From Plasmodium brasilianum (lineage: Eukaryota > Apicomplexa > Aconoidasida > Haemosporida > Plasmodiidae), in assembly GCF_023973825.1 (NCBI RefSeq), contig NC_090120.1:1265001-1329000 (forward strand): a DNA stretch of 64,000 nt. The letters are read 5' to 3'. Position numbers and translations under genes: made by a program. The notes beneath the pieces are model-generated. The model was given only the letters and a program-made list of their open reading frames with translations. It made no database searches and was not told the DNA's origin. This document shows positions 34,947 through 48,210 of the stretch, piece by piece. Within the stretch, counting starts at the first letter, position 1. The number at the start of each line of letters is the position of its first letter.

Positions 34947-35604
34947 TTTTACGACACTAATGCACTTATATGAATATAAGCAGATGTTTATGTGTGTGTG
35001 GGCAAATATATATGTGCTTATAGGATAATATGTACATACATACAACCCAATACGTATGCGTATGTATATACATTTACATATACATGTACTTGTAGGTACG
35101 TATGTATGTGTGTATATGTACTTATATCTCCTCAAATAAATACAACTGAAAATATCAATTCTAGCAATGAAATGGAAATACAATAAATTTTCCCCAATTT
35201 GTACATATAAAATATGCGCATCAAAATAAGTCAAAATTTCTTAGAAATTAAAAGATTAACTGTTCAGAATTTTTTTTTTTTTTTTTTTTTTTTTTGTTTC
35301 CCTTGTACAGGTAATAAATAGCGCACCTTATTTTTTTTGCATGATTATTACCAATCTTCTAAATAGCACGAGTGCGTGGAAAAAAGAGGACGCGTTTTTA
35401 AAAAAATAGAACTCACTTAAAAGGGAATGATAGAGAAGGAGAATCAGAAAACGAACAGCCTTTTCTGAAAACTGATTAATATGTATGTATATATTTACAT
35501 ATGTATGTATATACCTATTATATACGTTTGAATATATGTATAGGTACATGTATTACGGGCAGGATTTGCGCTCAGGTGAAGAAATTATGTGAAGTGCTTC
35601 CAGC
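34947..35604. promoter_or_regulatory. Divergent intergenic region between NFU and unknown gene
   Basis: A spacer of about 650 bp between two divergent start codons, with a 25-T run near 35271-35296 and TA/GTAT-rich segments. It should hold both promoters. No motif is claimed. Confidence 0.55.
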
Positions 35605-36902
35605 ATGATAAGGATATATAAAGACCATTTGAAGGGAAGTCATCACTTCAGCAGAGTATTTTTGTACATCATTTTACACCTTTGTAATAAAGCAAATTTT
35701 TTTAAGAAGAGATCCGAAAAGAACAACTTATTTAATAATTGTGAAAAAGCGTTTTGTTTACAAAAAAGAATTATAAATGAGAAGAAGAACAGATCCAAGA
35801 AGCTGAAGAAAAGTGTAGTAGTACACTTTGCGACGAGCGAAATTAGCTATTTTTATTTTCACTACTTTTTATATATAGTATTACCCAAACTGCATTTTTT
35901 GGCTGATTATGAAAAAAAAAAAATTATTGACAACTTGTATTTAATTAATACTAATATTACTGATGAAGATATACAAGGACACTTATATAATAAAATAAAT
36001 GAAGAAGGGAAATGTTGTAGCATTATCTTCTGTAATGATATATTACCAAAAGAAAAATATAATTATAACAATTCGTTAACTATATTTTTAGAGAATGCGA
36101 GTTTTTTAAATATATTCGTAAACTTATATCAAAGAAAACGGATGAAAAAAGCTCCCCAGTTATTAATAAGGAAAGACCAAAAGCGGCATATCAGTTGTGC
36201 AAAAAGTCAATATTACAACTTCAACAGAGGTAAACATTTGATGGTGTGTAATAATTGTTTATATATGTTTTATTTTACAAGAAATCATTTTAATAAATGT
36301 AATATTATAATACACAAGAGAAATAAAAACTTACGTTCCTTTACAATATATGATGAAATAATCAAAAATATAAATACAAGTGTACAATGGGCAAGACATT
36401 ATTCATTTTATAAATTTTACTACACTGCGTATGTCAGTTTTTTAAATCATCGAATAAATACTTTTCACAATATTATGAACATGGTCATAAATAATAAAAG
36501 ACAAAAAAAAAAAAAAATATATTATATCTTTTTTTTAAATATAAAAAGATACTATTTAATTCTAGCATATTTTACGACTTCATTAATAAGAAATTTATAT
36601 GTATCGATTTTTGTCATGCGGCTAATTTGTACATAGAATTTTTAAAAGTACAAGATAGAGTTAATGCAGCAGCTGACCCAAATAATTGTAAAACTTCCTT
36701 TCATTACAGGATTAATGGACGTGATGAAAAAAGAAATTTTAATAAAAAAGACCTAGTTAAAGAAATGAAAAATAATTTGAACATTTATGTATGGAGTAGC
36801 CACCAAAAGGAAAACTTTTATTCGTCTCTCGTAAAAATGAAATTTCGCAAATTTTACAATTGAAGCTGTTTCACTTGAGCTTCATCACGTGTGCAGCTTG
36901 AC

Positions 36903-36938
<36 letters not shown>

Positions 36939-37886
36939 GTGAGTGCGTTTGGGCCCATGGATCTATGTGCTTATCGGCACACGTACATATTGACAAATTC
37001 ACAAACCGACATATGTACATGCAAGTGTATGTGTGTATTTATGAGCATATTATTCGTGGCCATATATACCTGCCTGTTCATAATATTTCACCTGAACGTG
37101 TTCATTTATTGCCATTTTATGTGCTTTCGTTAGAACGAGAATAAGCATCTTCCTTAAATTTTATGTCTCCTCTTTTTTTCTGTAATTTTTTAATTTTGTC
37201 AACTCATATTTTATATGTTATATTTTATTTTTCATTTAACATTTTACATTTTCCATATTACATTCTACATTTTTCATATTACATTCTACATTTTTCAATA
37301 TTTTTTTTTTTTTTGGGGGTGGATGTTGTATTTATACAATATGAAAAAAAATTTTCTTTCAATTTTCTTTAAAAATTAGGTCTTTTTTTTTTAATATATG
37401 CAGATTACCTATTGCAATTTTGGTCTGCGCGTAATTAATGCAAAGAATATGATGATACACAAATTGTTAATATATATGAATAAACAGTTCAAAACAAAAG
37501 GTGAACACTCAGCTTTTAAAATGCTTTTACAAAAGGGTATGTTTCTTTTTTATATTAATATAGCAAAAATTTCGAAAGTCTCTCAATTGTATTTTATTAA
37601 TTGAAATGACAAGCATAATAGAGTGAGCAGCCCGAACAAAATAAAAATATATGAACAACGCGGATAATATAAAAGCATTTAAGCAATGCGAATGATATTA
37701 AGCTAAACAAATTTTACTAATAATATAATTTCCTTTTTTTGGTATATTCGTACCTGGCAACCATATTATATAAATATATATATATATGAACTACGCTAAG
37801 TTACAACTTATTGTTGGCTTCTTTTTCTTTATTCGCGTTTTTATGTTTCATCTTTTTTCGTTTTTACAGGAATTCACATCCCATAA
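35605..37886 (+). CDS. Conserved-looking protein of unknown function (spliced, frame broken at poly-A)
   Basis: Exon 1 runs from 35605 to 36830 if the frame is repaired at a 15-A run (36503-36517). After the run the upstream frame stops at 36636, but the +2 frame reads on as LFFKYKKILFNSSIFYDFIN, KKFICIDFCHAANLYIEFLK and beyond. Exon 1 either ends at a stop at 36863 or is spliced at GTAAAA (36831) to exons 37404-37536 and 37870-37886, both with proper acceptors (ATATGCAG, TTTTACAG) and matching phase, ending KMLLQKGIHIP. The product is about 458 residues. The N-terminus is hydrophobic then basic (MIRIYKDHLKGSHHFSRVFL), which may be an organelle-targeting signal. Aromatic residues are abundant. 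No family is recognised. Confidence 0.55.
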
Positions 37887-38846
37887 GCATCAAGCAGGAG
37901 TAAATAATGTTTTTTAGTAACGAAGGAAAAAAAAAAAACATAAACGGCTTTTTTAAGATATTTTTAATTAGAAAAAAAAAAAAAAAAATTAAAATGAAAT
38001 AAAATGAAATAAAATAAAACAGAACTCCTTTGTATCAACGATGTATTTATTTTGTGACCTTTTTACGAAAAAAGATGACTGATTTGTATGAAAAATGATT
38101 CCTTTTTGTTATATTCAGAGTTCCGCTGTGAACTTTTAAAAAAGCTAGTAAAAAACGGTTAAGCCGAAGTGCAATCCAAATACAAACGAAAGATTAGCAA
38201 AATATTAGCGAAATATTAGCGAAATATTAATGAAACATTGACGAAATATTAGCGAAATATTAGCGAAATATTAATGAAACATTGACGAAATATTAGCGAA
38301 ATATAAGTAAAAAACGAAGAATGAACGAAAAGCATTTGAGTTCATGTTGCTCTATTGTTTCAGTAGCGACTTGAGATACAACAAATGAACAATTAAAAAG
38401 TTGCAGCGAACGTTTTGTTTTTTTGTCGAACTGGTTATATACCAACGTTTGTACGCATTTGTTTATACAAACATATATGTACATAAACATACGTACATAT
38501 GCATATATACATATATACATATATACATACTTAAACGTGTGTACCATACATTTACTTCTACATATTCGTACGTGTGCCCCCGTAGAACATTGCTTATTTC
38601 ACCCCTTGTCACATGAAATTAAACATTAACACGTTAAGAATTTTTTTTTTTTTAGAAAAGAATGTCATTGAGCTTGTAATAATGAATTATGCATGAACTC
38701 ACAAGGTATATATGATTTGTTCTATCAGATTTGTGCGTTAAATGTTCATATATACATACATATATACGTAAGCACGTGAATGTACTTATGTTCTTGTGCA
38801 TATACTTATTTTTGCTATGTGAGGGAAGCCATTCGTTCGTGCCAAC
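37887..38846. other. Intergenic region upstream of CTR9
   Basis: Contains A-runs, a short ATTAGCGAAAT-type repeat (about 38195-38310) and TA/GTAT-rich sequence. No gene is seen. Confidence 0.6.
38195..38310. repeat. GAAATATTAGC minisatellite
   Basis: About nine copies of an 11-12-bp unit (GCGAAATATTA and TGAAACATTGAC variants) in the spacer upstream of CTR9. Confidence 0.8.
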
Positions 38847-41800
38847 ATGATATACATAAAAGGGAAGAAGCGACTGCTGTGCATAAGTGAAGAGGACATA
38901 AATGACGAAAACTATTTGTTAATAAAAAATATTTTAAAAGATGATGATGTAAGTATGAGTAGCTGGATTGAGGTTAGTCTGCTGTATTATAAGAAAAATT
39001 ATTTTAAATTATTTTTAGATTTAATTAAAGAGGGAGATAAATATTTTAATACCCCATATGATGATAACACACATTTTAATATGTTGTTATTGATATATAA
39101 TTTAGAAAAAATTGTATTAGTTAAAAATATCAATAAAGAAGATGAACTTAAAATAAAAGTAGAAAATCTAATGAATCAAATTGATAAGAAAAAGACGGAT
39201 ACAAATAGCAATAAGATGAATAATGGTCAAGGAGAAGATTATGATTACTTGTCTCATTTTTTAATTAAAGGAATTTACAATGTTCATATATATTTGCACT
39301 TACTAAATAAGTATGATAATAGAGGTGTAAATAATAAGTACACTGCAACATCGTGCTTACTACCATCCGTATCTTCATCACTAGCATTCGATGCTGCCAA
39401 CACGTCAAATACGTACACTACTAATATCATAAAAGGAAAAGCAAGTAACGAATATATGAATCCTCTTAATTATTTAATTGATAGTATTAATATATTTGTT
39501 TATTTAATTAAAATAAATAACTATGATTTTGTTTCTTCGATATATTTAGCGTACGCTTTATGTCTAATATATAAATTTGATATATGCATCGAATTTTCTT
39601 CATATGTGCTGTTAAGGATTATACACTTTCAAAATTTTGTAAAATCTCTAGCTGGGATATATAGAAGTGCTTATTTGAGTGCTCAGGGTAAAGATAGCGT
39701 AAATGAGAATGCGGAAAGAGGAGTAGAAGATGCAGCAGCAACCGGAGTAGTAGTAACAGAAGCATCGTTTCTATCACCATCCGTGGGAACGGTCATTCAT
39801 TGTACGAGTGATGAAAAGAATCAAAGCGAAAGCAGGATGGACAATGACAACAGTGGTAAAGATAACGAAAGGAATAACAGGAAGGAAAAAATGAATGAAT
39901 ACATGTATAAATTAGTGAAACTGAGAAATATACTAAACTTGATAAAGAATTTTAAGGCTATAATAAAATACTTGATTGGTATATGTTATATGAAAAAAAA
40001 ATATTTTAGCATGGCCTCATACTGTTTTACATCTTCTTTAAAAATAGACAAATATTACTCATCTGCGTACTTAACAAATACATTATTGTTGTTAATGAAT
40101 TATTTAAATAAAATTACACAGTATAATGATTTTATTAAAACAGAGGGGAAGTATGATTTTATAAAATATGCTAATGATGATATATTAAAATATGGCTATA
40201 TTGATAAATCTGAGAATTCAAAGCAATTTGGTTCTAACAAAAGTAGTAGCTGTTTTGAAAGGAAGGAAGCAGAAAAATGTGAAAAGCATGCAAAGGATAT
40301 GAAGAAGAGTGAAAGGGAAGATGCGATACTTAGCGGGGGGGGTAAATGTATGGTAGACTTTTTAAGAGGTTCAGATCATATTAGCAGTAATAGCAATTGT
40401 AGTAGTTATAACAATAAGTACAGTGCAAATAGTGTTAGTGGTACCTATTTTTCCGTACGAGGGAATAAAAACGAAAAAGCGGACATTCCGCTGAAGCACA
40501 TTCTGAAGAAAAATGCATCAAGTAGTGTTAAAAATAATAGTTTAAAAAAGATTCCTATAAAAGAGATAATAAATTTAACCTTGCTTTATTATTATAATTA
40601 TCTGAAGAAGGTTATTACAATATATTCTAAGAATATAGATAGAGTACTAAACAGATATAATAATAAAATACTTACGATTAACAAGAATGACATATATGAA
40701 TACGACGAATCAATAGAGATAGGTAATGATGAAAATACATTTGTAAAAAATGAATATTATAATGTTTTTTTAAATAATAAGTTAATATGTATGTATTTAG
40801 ACCTATGTGAAATATGGTTGATGCATGGAAATAGCAATTCTATAATTCTGTTAAAAATTATAAAAGAAAAAATAAATTTTAATTATGTAAGTAAAAAATT
40901 TTTAAGTAAATATTATTTCTTAATTGGTATGTATTATCATATAATAAAAAATATGAAAAGATCATTGAAATATTATTATAAAAGTTGTATTATATATAAA
41001 AATAATGCTAGTAGATATTATTACATCATTTCTTGTATATATGTTAAGAAATATAATAAGGCCAAAAAAAACTTGATATATTTTTATTTAAAATGCAAAA
41101 ATGCTTATGTCCTTAAACTGTATATCTTTTTCTTCACACATATAGCTAATTTGTATTTAAACTATAATGTGTTAAACAAAGAGGAAATGATTTTATCCTT
41201 AAACACTGCTAATGTGGATGCACATAGGAGAGCGCCAGGTACTGATACAAGAGAGATCGTTCAACCATCTCTAACAGTTAGCAGCAAATTTGTAAAAAGT
41301 AACTCGGATGGTAATGTAAAAATAGTCTTTAAGATGCTACAGAATGTGTTAGATATTATAACAAATCATACGCAAATATTTCTAAACGATTTGGACATAA
41401 AATTCATGAAATGTAAAATTTATGAACTGTTGATAACAAAATATAATGAGGAAAATATATATCCCTATTTTAACTTATTAGACCAAATTTATCAAGTGAA
41501 AAATTTTTTCAACAAGAAAAATAAATTACCAAAAGTATCATACGAGCTAATTAATAATTATATCGTTACTTTGTTTTATTTCAATTTTAAAGAAAAGAGT
41601 TTGGAGCTAATGAAGCGTTTGAAAGAGGAAATATTCTATAAAGCCAAAAGCTTTTACAACTACTACACATGTGTGTTGTGTAGCGAGGGAAGAAAAATAT
41701 TCCATCCGAGGTTGGCGCATGAGGGAGGTGAGGTGAATGCAGAATCTGCCGTAAGGGAAGGAGAAAGTGAAGGAGGTGAAGACAATAGGATTAAAGTAGA

Positions 41801-44278
41801 CTGGGCTGAGGGAGATAGGGTTAAGGTCGACAAGACGTGTACAGAAAGCCATTCCATGGAAAAGCAACAGGATGATAGGGGTAGTAAACGAAAGCGCAAT
41901 TATGATTGCATTAGTAATAAAAGAAGAAAAAATGAAATTTTAAATTTTCAAAAAATGAGGAGTAATAGTGAGGGTAGTGACAATATCAAAAGGAAAGACC
42001 AAATTGCTAGTGATGAAGGGAGTGTAAGAAGCGAATTGATACGTTTCAGTAAAAGTAAAAGAAGAAGGGATGAAATATTAAGGCAGAGCAAGAAGAATCT
42101 AAAATATCTAAGAACAATATTAAGATTTCATCGTATTTATAAAATAAGAAATATACTGACAAAAAATGTTGCATCAGGGAGTGCAAGGAATGCAGGGAGT
42201 ACAGGGAGTACAGGGAGTGAAATATATTTAAAAAAAACAAATAAGGAAAGATTTAAACAAATCATAAATTATTTAAAAAAGTTATATGTTACAATATTTT
42301 TTAATTATGCTGTTATGCTAGAAGTTGTTGGGTATAAGCACATATCCATGAATATATACAAACTATATACAGAAATGTATGTAAATTATGATAGTGCATT
42401 TGTTAGGCTAGCAAATATATATATAAAAAATAAGAATTATTCAAAAGCTAAAAAGATAATAGACAATGGATTGAAATATAATATACACTCAATGGATTTA
42501 TTTTTATTAAAATTATATTTACATGTTAAGAGAAAACATTATGATTATAGCATTTATGCATTAGAAAAATTAAAAAAAAATCAATCTTATAAAGATAATG
42601 TATTAATTAATACCTACTTAGCTATAATCAAATTTTACAAATTAAAAGAATGCAAAAATAAAGAAGAAAGGAATTATTTAATAAATGAAATTTATAATCA
42701 GTTAAATACTTTACTAGATAAGAAAAATAATTTTTTTGCTGCTAATTTAATTTCTATATTATTAAGTATAAACCACAAATATGATTTAGCTCTTGAATCT
42801 TTTCAATTATTAATCGATGCAAATGAAAAATTTTCATTTTATTATTTTTCCAGTTTGAAAAATTTAGTTGTTCACATGTTCAATCATTTAATTAGACATA
42901 ATGATATAATAAATAATAAATTATTTTTGAACAAGCTAAATTTATTTTTTAATATAAGTGTAAAAAATGGGATAAATGATAAACATTTTTATCTCTGTTA
43001 TGCTAACTTCTTGCATATATTGGATAAGTTCGATGATGCTATTAACTTACTCTATGCTTGTTACGTTAAATGGCCTTATGATCTGGTCATACTAAATACG
43101 CTAATTATTTGTATTGATTCATGTGTATCAAAATATTTAAGTTTTGATTATGTGGAGTTAAAAAATATTCTTATTATGAGGAACTTAATTAACTTTTCAT
43201 TCTTCGTTATACATACCTTGTTGCACTGGAAGCACTTTACCAATACGGCCGAGCTGCTTTCCTCAGGTACGTGTGCCCACAGGGAAAATAAAATAATATA
43301 GAGTAAAAAATTGAGTAAAAAATAGAGTTAGAAGTATTGTAAAAAATTGAGTAAAAAATTGAGTAAAAAATTGAGTAAAAAATAAAGTAGAATAAAAAAT
43401 AAAACATAACAGATTAAAACCCATTTGGGTGGAAACACTATTCTGTCGGATGAACTGTTATGAAAAAGAAATTACATATATAAGAATTTTATGCCATAGT
43501 AATACTTTGACGTTTTTAATTTGAGATATATATTGTTCATTTGGGGATTGGGAAGGGTCTTTTCCCTTCCCTATTTTGTCTCTCAATGTTTTCGGCTTAA
43601 TCTTGTTGCCCCGTCAACCATCATACTGGCTCTTTTATTTTTTTGTTCGCTTATTTTACATATTTAACCTATTTTAAACATCGTACATCTTTTTTTTTTT
43701 TTTTTTTGATTTTTTTTCGCCTTACCTTATGCCCTACAGATGAGCAGTATAACTATTACAAGGAAGATGACTACACAGTTGAAATAAAAAAGAAGGATCT
43801 TGAAAATTTAGCAAGTAGGAAATATTTAATAAGCACATATAAAAAATTTGAGGAGAAAATAAAACCATATATTGATAGTAGTCTTCCAACAATGTTAAAA
43901 CAGAAAAAAATGTATCATATGAAAAAAATAAATATACAAAAAAAAATATATGAAGAAAAAAAAAGGAAAAAAATGATTATGGAAAGGAAAAAATTAAAAA
44001 ACAAAGAAGATTTACATGAAAAATTGTTAAGAGATGTTTATGAATTAACCTATCACATATCAGAGCAAAGCATGAACATAAAAGAACAGAAGGATATTAA
44101 AGAGAATGTAGACGAACTTAAATTAAGTGAAATAAATTTAGACATAAATAAAAGAATAACTAGTGAGAACGAAAACAATCCTTCCAATGATAGCGAAGAG
44201 TCCAGTTCCTTATCCAGTAGTAGTTCGGATTTATTTGAGGAGGAAAAACCAAAAAAGAGAAAAAAAATTGTAAATTAG
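38847..44278 (+). CDS. CTR9: RNA polymerase II-associated protein CTR9 (Paf1 complex, TPR scaffold)
   Basis: Two exons, 38847-43266 and 43740-44278 (donor TCAG|GTACGT, acceptor CCTACAG), join in phase through a shared Asp codon and give 1,652 residues, longer than yeast or human CTR9 because of Asn/Lys/Ser-rich inserts. The N-terminus (SSWIEVSLLYYKKNYFKLFL) fits the first CTR9 TPR. Many TPR-like helix pairs follow, for example AIIKYLIGICYMKKKYFSMA, KYYFLIGMYYHIIKNMKRSL, FVRLANIYIKNKNYSKAKKI and DKHFYLCYANFLHILDKFDD. Exon 2 encodes the charged C-terminal helix rich in KK/EEKKRKK and a Ser/Glu tail ending EEEKPKKRKKIVN, typical of CTR9. CTR9 scaffolds Paf1C on elongating Pol II and supports H2B ubiquitination and H3K4 methylation. 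Confidence 0.85.
43310..43395. repeat. AATTGAGTAAAA repeat in CTR9 intron
   Basis: Short tandem 12-bp units (AATTGAGTAAAA) lie just after the donor inside the CTR9 intron (43267-43739). Confidence 0.75.
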
Positions 44279-45281
44279 TATGTTCAGGCGGAAATAAAAA
44301 GAAAAAAAATAAAATAATAAATGAATGGTGAAGCAGCGAAGTAAATAATGAAATATACAATGAATTATACAGTGAAATATACAATGAAATAAACAATTAT
44401 ATAAACAATGAAATATATAATGAAATAAATAAAATCGAAACGAAAATAAATTAAACACTCGAAAAAAGGAATGTGCTTTATGCGGAGAGGAAATAGGAAA
44501 TTATGCCATAAAACTTGTAGAGAGGGAAAAGACAATTATGTGATAATATGTTACTAAAACAGATAAAAGTGAAATGTAAAAATAGAAAAATAGCAAAAAA
44601 TAAAATATTAAAACGACAAAACGGCAGAACGACAAAACGGCAGAACGACAAAACGGCAGAACGACAAAACGGCAGAACGACAAAACGGCAGAACAACAAA
44701 ACGGCAAAACAACAAAACGGCAAAACAATAAATTAAAGCGAAATAATGAAGAACAAAAGGTTCTTTTTTAAAAAAAGAGACATGAACATAAATATATGAA
44801 CAGTACAGGAAAAAAAAGAAAAAAAAAATTGCGAATGTAGATTAATTGTATTGTGATTTATAATTTTAAAAAGATTCGTTTAAAAAGAATTTTTGGAATT
44901 AGTATTATTCAAAAGTGCTGAGTCATTTTCGGTAAAATAGGAAAAAACATTTAGAATATTTTAAAAGAAAAAATGGGAAAAAAAAAAAAAAAGCATATAT
45001 GTATAAATGTGTATATACAAAAAGCATCTATATTACGTGCCCGTTTTACATGTGTACAAAAAAAAAAAAAAAATATGACAGAATATTTTCTTAAAAGGTA
45101 GAAAATTTTAATAAAGGGAAATATAAGTGATAAATGAAATGAAAAATAGTAAGTAATCAACAAAAATACATTCACTGTTTTGAATTAAAAAATAAAGATT
45201 ATGTGCATATAAATAGGATGGCCAAATATATATAAGGATGGGTTCTTTAAGCATATGACAAATAGAAAAAATTGGGACAAG
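44279..45281. other. Convergent intergenic region between CTR9 and the MATH gene
   Basis: AT-rich, with an AAATATACAATG-like repeat (about 44345-44430), a 16-bp minisatellite (listed separately) and A-runs. No gene is seen. Confidence 0.6.
44610..44728. repeat. 16-bp AAAACGGCAGAACGAC minisatellite
   Basis: About seven copies of a 16-bp unit, decaying to AAAACGGCAAAACAAC on the right. It is GC-richer than its surroundings and intergenic. Confidence 0.9.
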
Positions 45282-47524
45282 TTAAATAATGCCATCATAA
45301 ACAAATAAACTGAATTTTAATTCGTTATTTTTTAAATCCAAGTCATCAAATTTGCAAAAATTGTAAGTATTTTGATAATATTCTTTTGATAAATACGTAA
45401 AAGGCCCCTTAGTAATTCCATTAAGCGATAAGCATATATATTCCTCAAGCATGCCATAATTCTCTAGTTGTTTTAAGCCTACGCTTACATAGCTATCATG
45501 GGGAAAATTATGGATAATGTATAATTGTAAGCAATGTGGACGTAACGAGTTCTAAATGCACAAGATAAGCAATACATAAATAAAATAATACAAATAGCAG
45601 AAATTGCATATACATATATATATATATATATATAATAATATGAATAATACAATGGAGTGAACTGTACACTACAAAAAGCTATAAATGGAAAGCGTACATG
45701 AAAGAATTTAATAGTTTACTTTTTTCTTGCGGATTTATGCCCATCTAACCAAATTTTTAACTTGAACGACTTTTTCCCTGCAAACGAAAAGGCAGAAGTG
45801 GTTAAAGGAATGTTCCCCATTTCTCTAAATCGCCAAAAGAGTTTCTAAAAAGAAAAAAATAAAATAAAAATAAATAAAAAAAATAATAAAAAGTATAAAA
45901 ATTGTTTACATTTGTATGTTTATGTGTGTGTCCATAATATTTGGTAATATTAAGACATATTTTGCGCGTATGCTATTACGTTATGTAGCATTATTAGAAT
46001 TGCTTTACATTATTATTTTTATTATAATTATTAATATTATTAATTTTATTAATATTATTAATATTATTAATTTTATTAATTTTATTTGTATTATTATTAT
46101 TTTTTTTTTCTTTATTTTTGCTACATTGCCCTTATTTTTACCTCTTGAACATTCCTGATAGTCCATACCACCTTGTAATTGTGTATGTGAAGCGAATCAA
46201 CTTTATTTATACTGCTTATAGTAAACGCATCCGTCGCTTTTTTTTTTAAAGTGTAATCTTTATCTATATTCATATATAGATATTTATTATTATTCATGTT
46301 AATATAATATTCTAAATAGTGATTCATTTTTTTTTGATCGTCTGCAATGCTTTCATATTTCTTCATAATATCATCTGTTTGCATGTAATCATATTTTGTT
46401 TCTTCTTCATTCTTTACACTGTTTTTGTATTTATATATATAATAATATATTAAATTTAATATTTTGGATTTATTATATTTTTCTATATGATCAATTTGAA
46501 AAAAATTATAAAAATTGTAAAAATTAAAAAGTGGTTTATTTACAAACACATTTTTTAAAGTATCTTTCTGTAATATATATTTATCTTTGAGTTGTTTATT
46601 TAAAATATATGTATGAACATCATCAACTGAAACTTTCTTTTTGTATGTGTATACTTTTCTATGATATTTCCCAATATGCTTAATCTTTAATTTTTTTTCC
46701 CTTTTCTTTTTTCTTTTTTCTTTTTTCTTTTGTTTTTTTGTTATTGTTAATGGGGTAGAATTTTCCTCTTTAATTCCTTTCGTATATTCATTTAAATTCT
46801 CTTCAATTATTTTTTTGTTTGACTTAGACAAATCTTCAACATCTTCCTTTGCTATTACTTCGTTTAGCATTTCATCGTTATCTTTCTTCTGTTCAAATGC
46901 ATTTTGTTCTTGTTTCCCCCGATCGTTTAATATATCCATTAAGTTAATCCTTTTGTCCACTCCCTCTGCACAAGAGATGGAAGTAGTAGCAGTGGTAGCG
47001 GTCGTAGGAGTAGTGGTACTGCCCATTTGATAATCACCCGCAAAGGTTGTTACTGGATGACCGCTTAATTTATTTTCAATGTAGTCAAACACTGAGTATT
47101 TTATCTTTGAATCGAATATATTTTCTTCTTTACCCTCATTTTTCCTTTTTAATTTATAAAATTTAAGCAGTCTACGTCTCATCAATTTTTTATTAACTTT
47201 TTTTTTCCCTTCCTCTTGGCCCTTTTCATTACTTTTCTTTTTTTTTTTTTTTTTTTTCTTCTTGTTTCTTCTTCGCACATGACTAGGAATACTCCTTATC
47301 ATTGATTGATCTTTAAGTTTTCTAAAAATCAAACTTAGTTGAAACTTTGAATGTTTGTTTTTTAAGGTATATGTGTTAAGAAATTTCATGTAAGACTTAT
47401 TTTTGAATGTAAGAAGGTAGCTATTATTATTATTTTCAAAAGTAGAGTTAAAAGAGACGTAACATATAGAGATTTTTACATAATTTATGATAAACAAATA
47501 ATAAAAGTATATCTTCAAATCCAT
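45282..47524 (-). CDS. MATH/TRAF-C-like domain protein with N-terminal signal peptide
   Basis: Three exons on the minus strand: 47524-46142, 45844-45720 and 45551-45282 (stop TAA). The N-terminus MDLKIYFYYLFIINYVKISI is a hydrophobic signal peptide or anchor. A long Lys-rich linker follows (poly-Lys near residue 90-97; KKEKRKKKREKK near 280). The C-terminal part resembles a MATH fold: YKVVWTIRNVQEKLFWRFRE, SAFSFAGKKSFKLKIWLDG, then RPHCLQLYIIHNF and a last strand KFSLFVYDGII. Join 1 is phase 0. Join 2 is not: exon 2 ends with two spare bases after a 6-A run while exon 3 starts at a codon boundary, so one A may be missing or the splice site differs. The length is about 592 residues. MATH domains mediate protein-protein contacts; location and role are inference. 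Confidence 0.62.
46030..46100. repeat. ATTATTAATATTATTAATTTT repeat in MATH gene intron
   Basis: A TTAATATTA-type triplet/nonamer tract inside the intron between exons 1 and 2 of the MATH-domain gene. Confidence 0.7.
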
Positions 47525-47935
47525 TTATTTTGTGTTCTTTAATGTAAAAGTATTACATTGTTATTCTATTACTCTTTTTTTAAAATAGTTCCTATGTGTT
47601 TCACAATGCTAAACGGGCATATGTGTTCAATTACACGTACAAGTACATATGTATGCAAGTATGTACGTATGTATATGTACGTACGTATGTATGTATATGT
47701 ATGTATATGTATATGTATGTACGTATGTATGTATATATATGTATATGTATATGTATGTACGTATGTATGTATATGTATGTATATGTATATGTATGTACGT
47801 ATGTATGTATATGTATTAAATTTATATAAATACTTATATACACCTCTTTAGATAAATGTTTTATTTTAAAATTTTTTAGAATGTAAATAAAAAATTAAAA
47901 CATATCTCATAAACAATATAAATAATAACATAACA

Positions 47936-47966
<31 letters not shown>

Positions 47967-48210
47967 ATACATTCAAAATTAATAAAATAAAATAATAGTT
48001 TTACATGAAATGGAATACAAAGGAAAATGCCAGTAACTGCACGAATGTAATAATTAAAATAAAATGAATAAAAAACTAATAATAATAAAACACGTAACGG
48101 CAAAGTACACAAATATAACGTGCATAGCATAAATGGATTATAAGGCATGTATAGCATGTGTGATATGTAATTATGTATGACAACTTTAAAAGGGAAATGA
48201 TGAAGTATCC
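47525..48210. other. Intergenic region (5' of MATH gene, 3' of RPF1)
   Basis: Contains a GTATATGTATGTAC microsatellite (about 47640-47820) and a 24-A run near 47940-47964. No gene is seen; frames in the microsatellite are spurious. Confidence 0.65.
47640..47820. repeat. GTATATGTACGTATGTAT microsatellite
   Basis: Tandem alternating GTAT, GTAC and ATAT units with higher-order periods; open in several frames on both strands. Confidence 0.85.

Noticed and set aside
34947..35234. N-terminal extension of the NFU frame upstream of 34946
   Set aside because: The extra codons are Tyr/Ile/Cys-rich translations of TA/GTAT-type spacer; the downstream Met begins a proper signal sequence.
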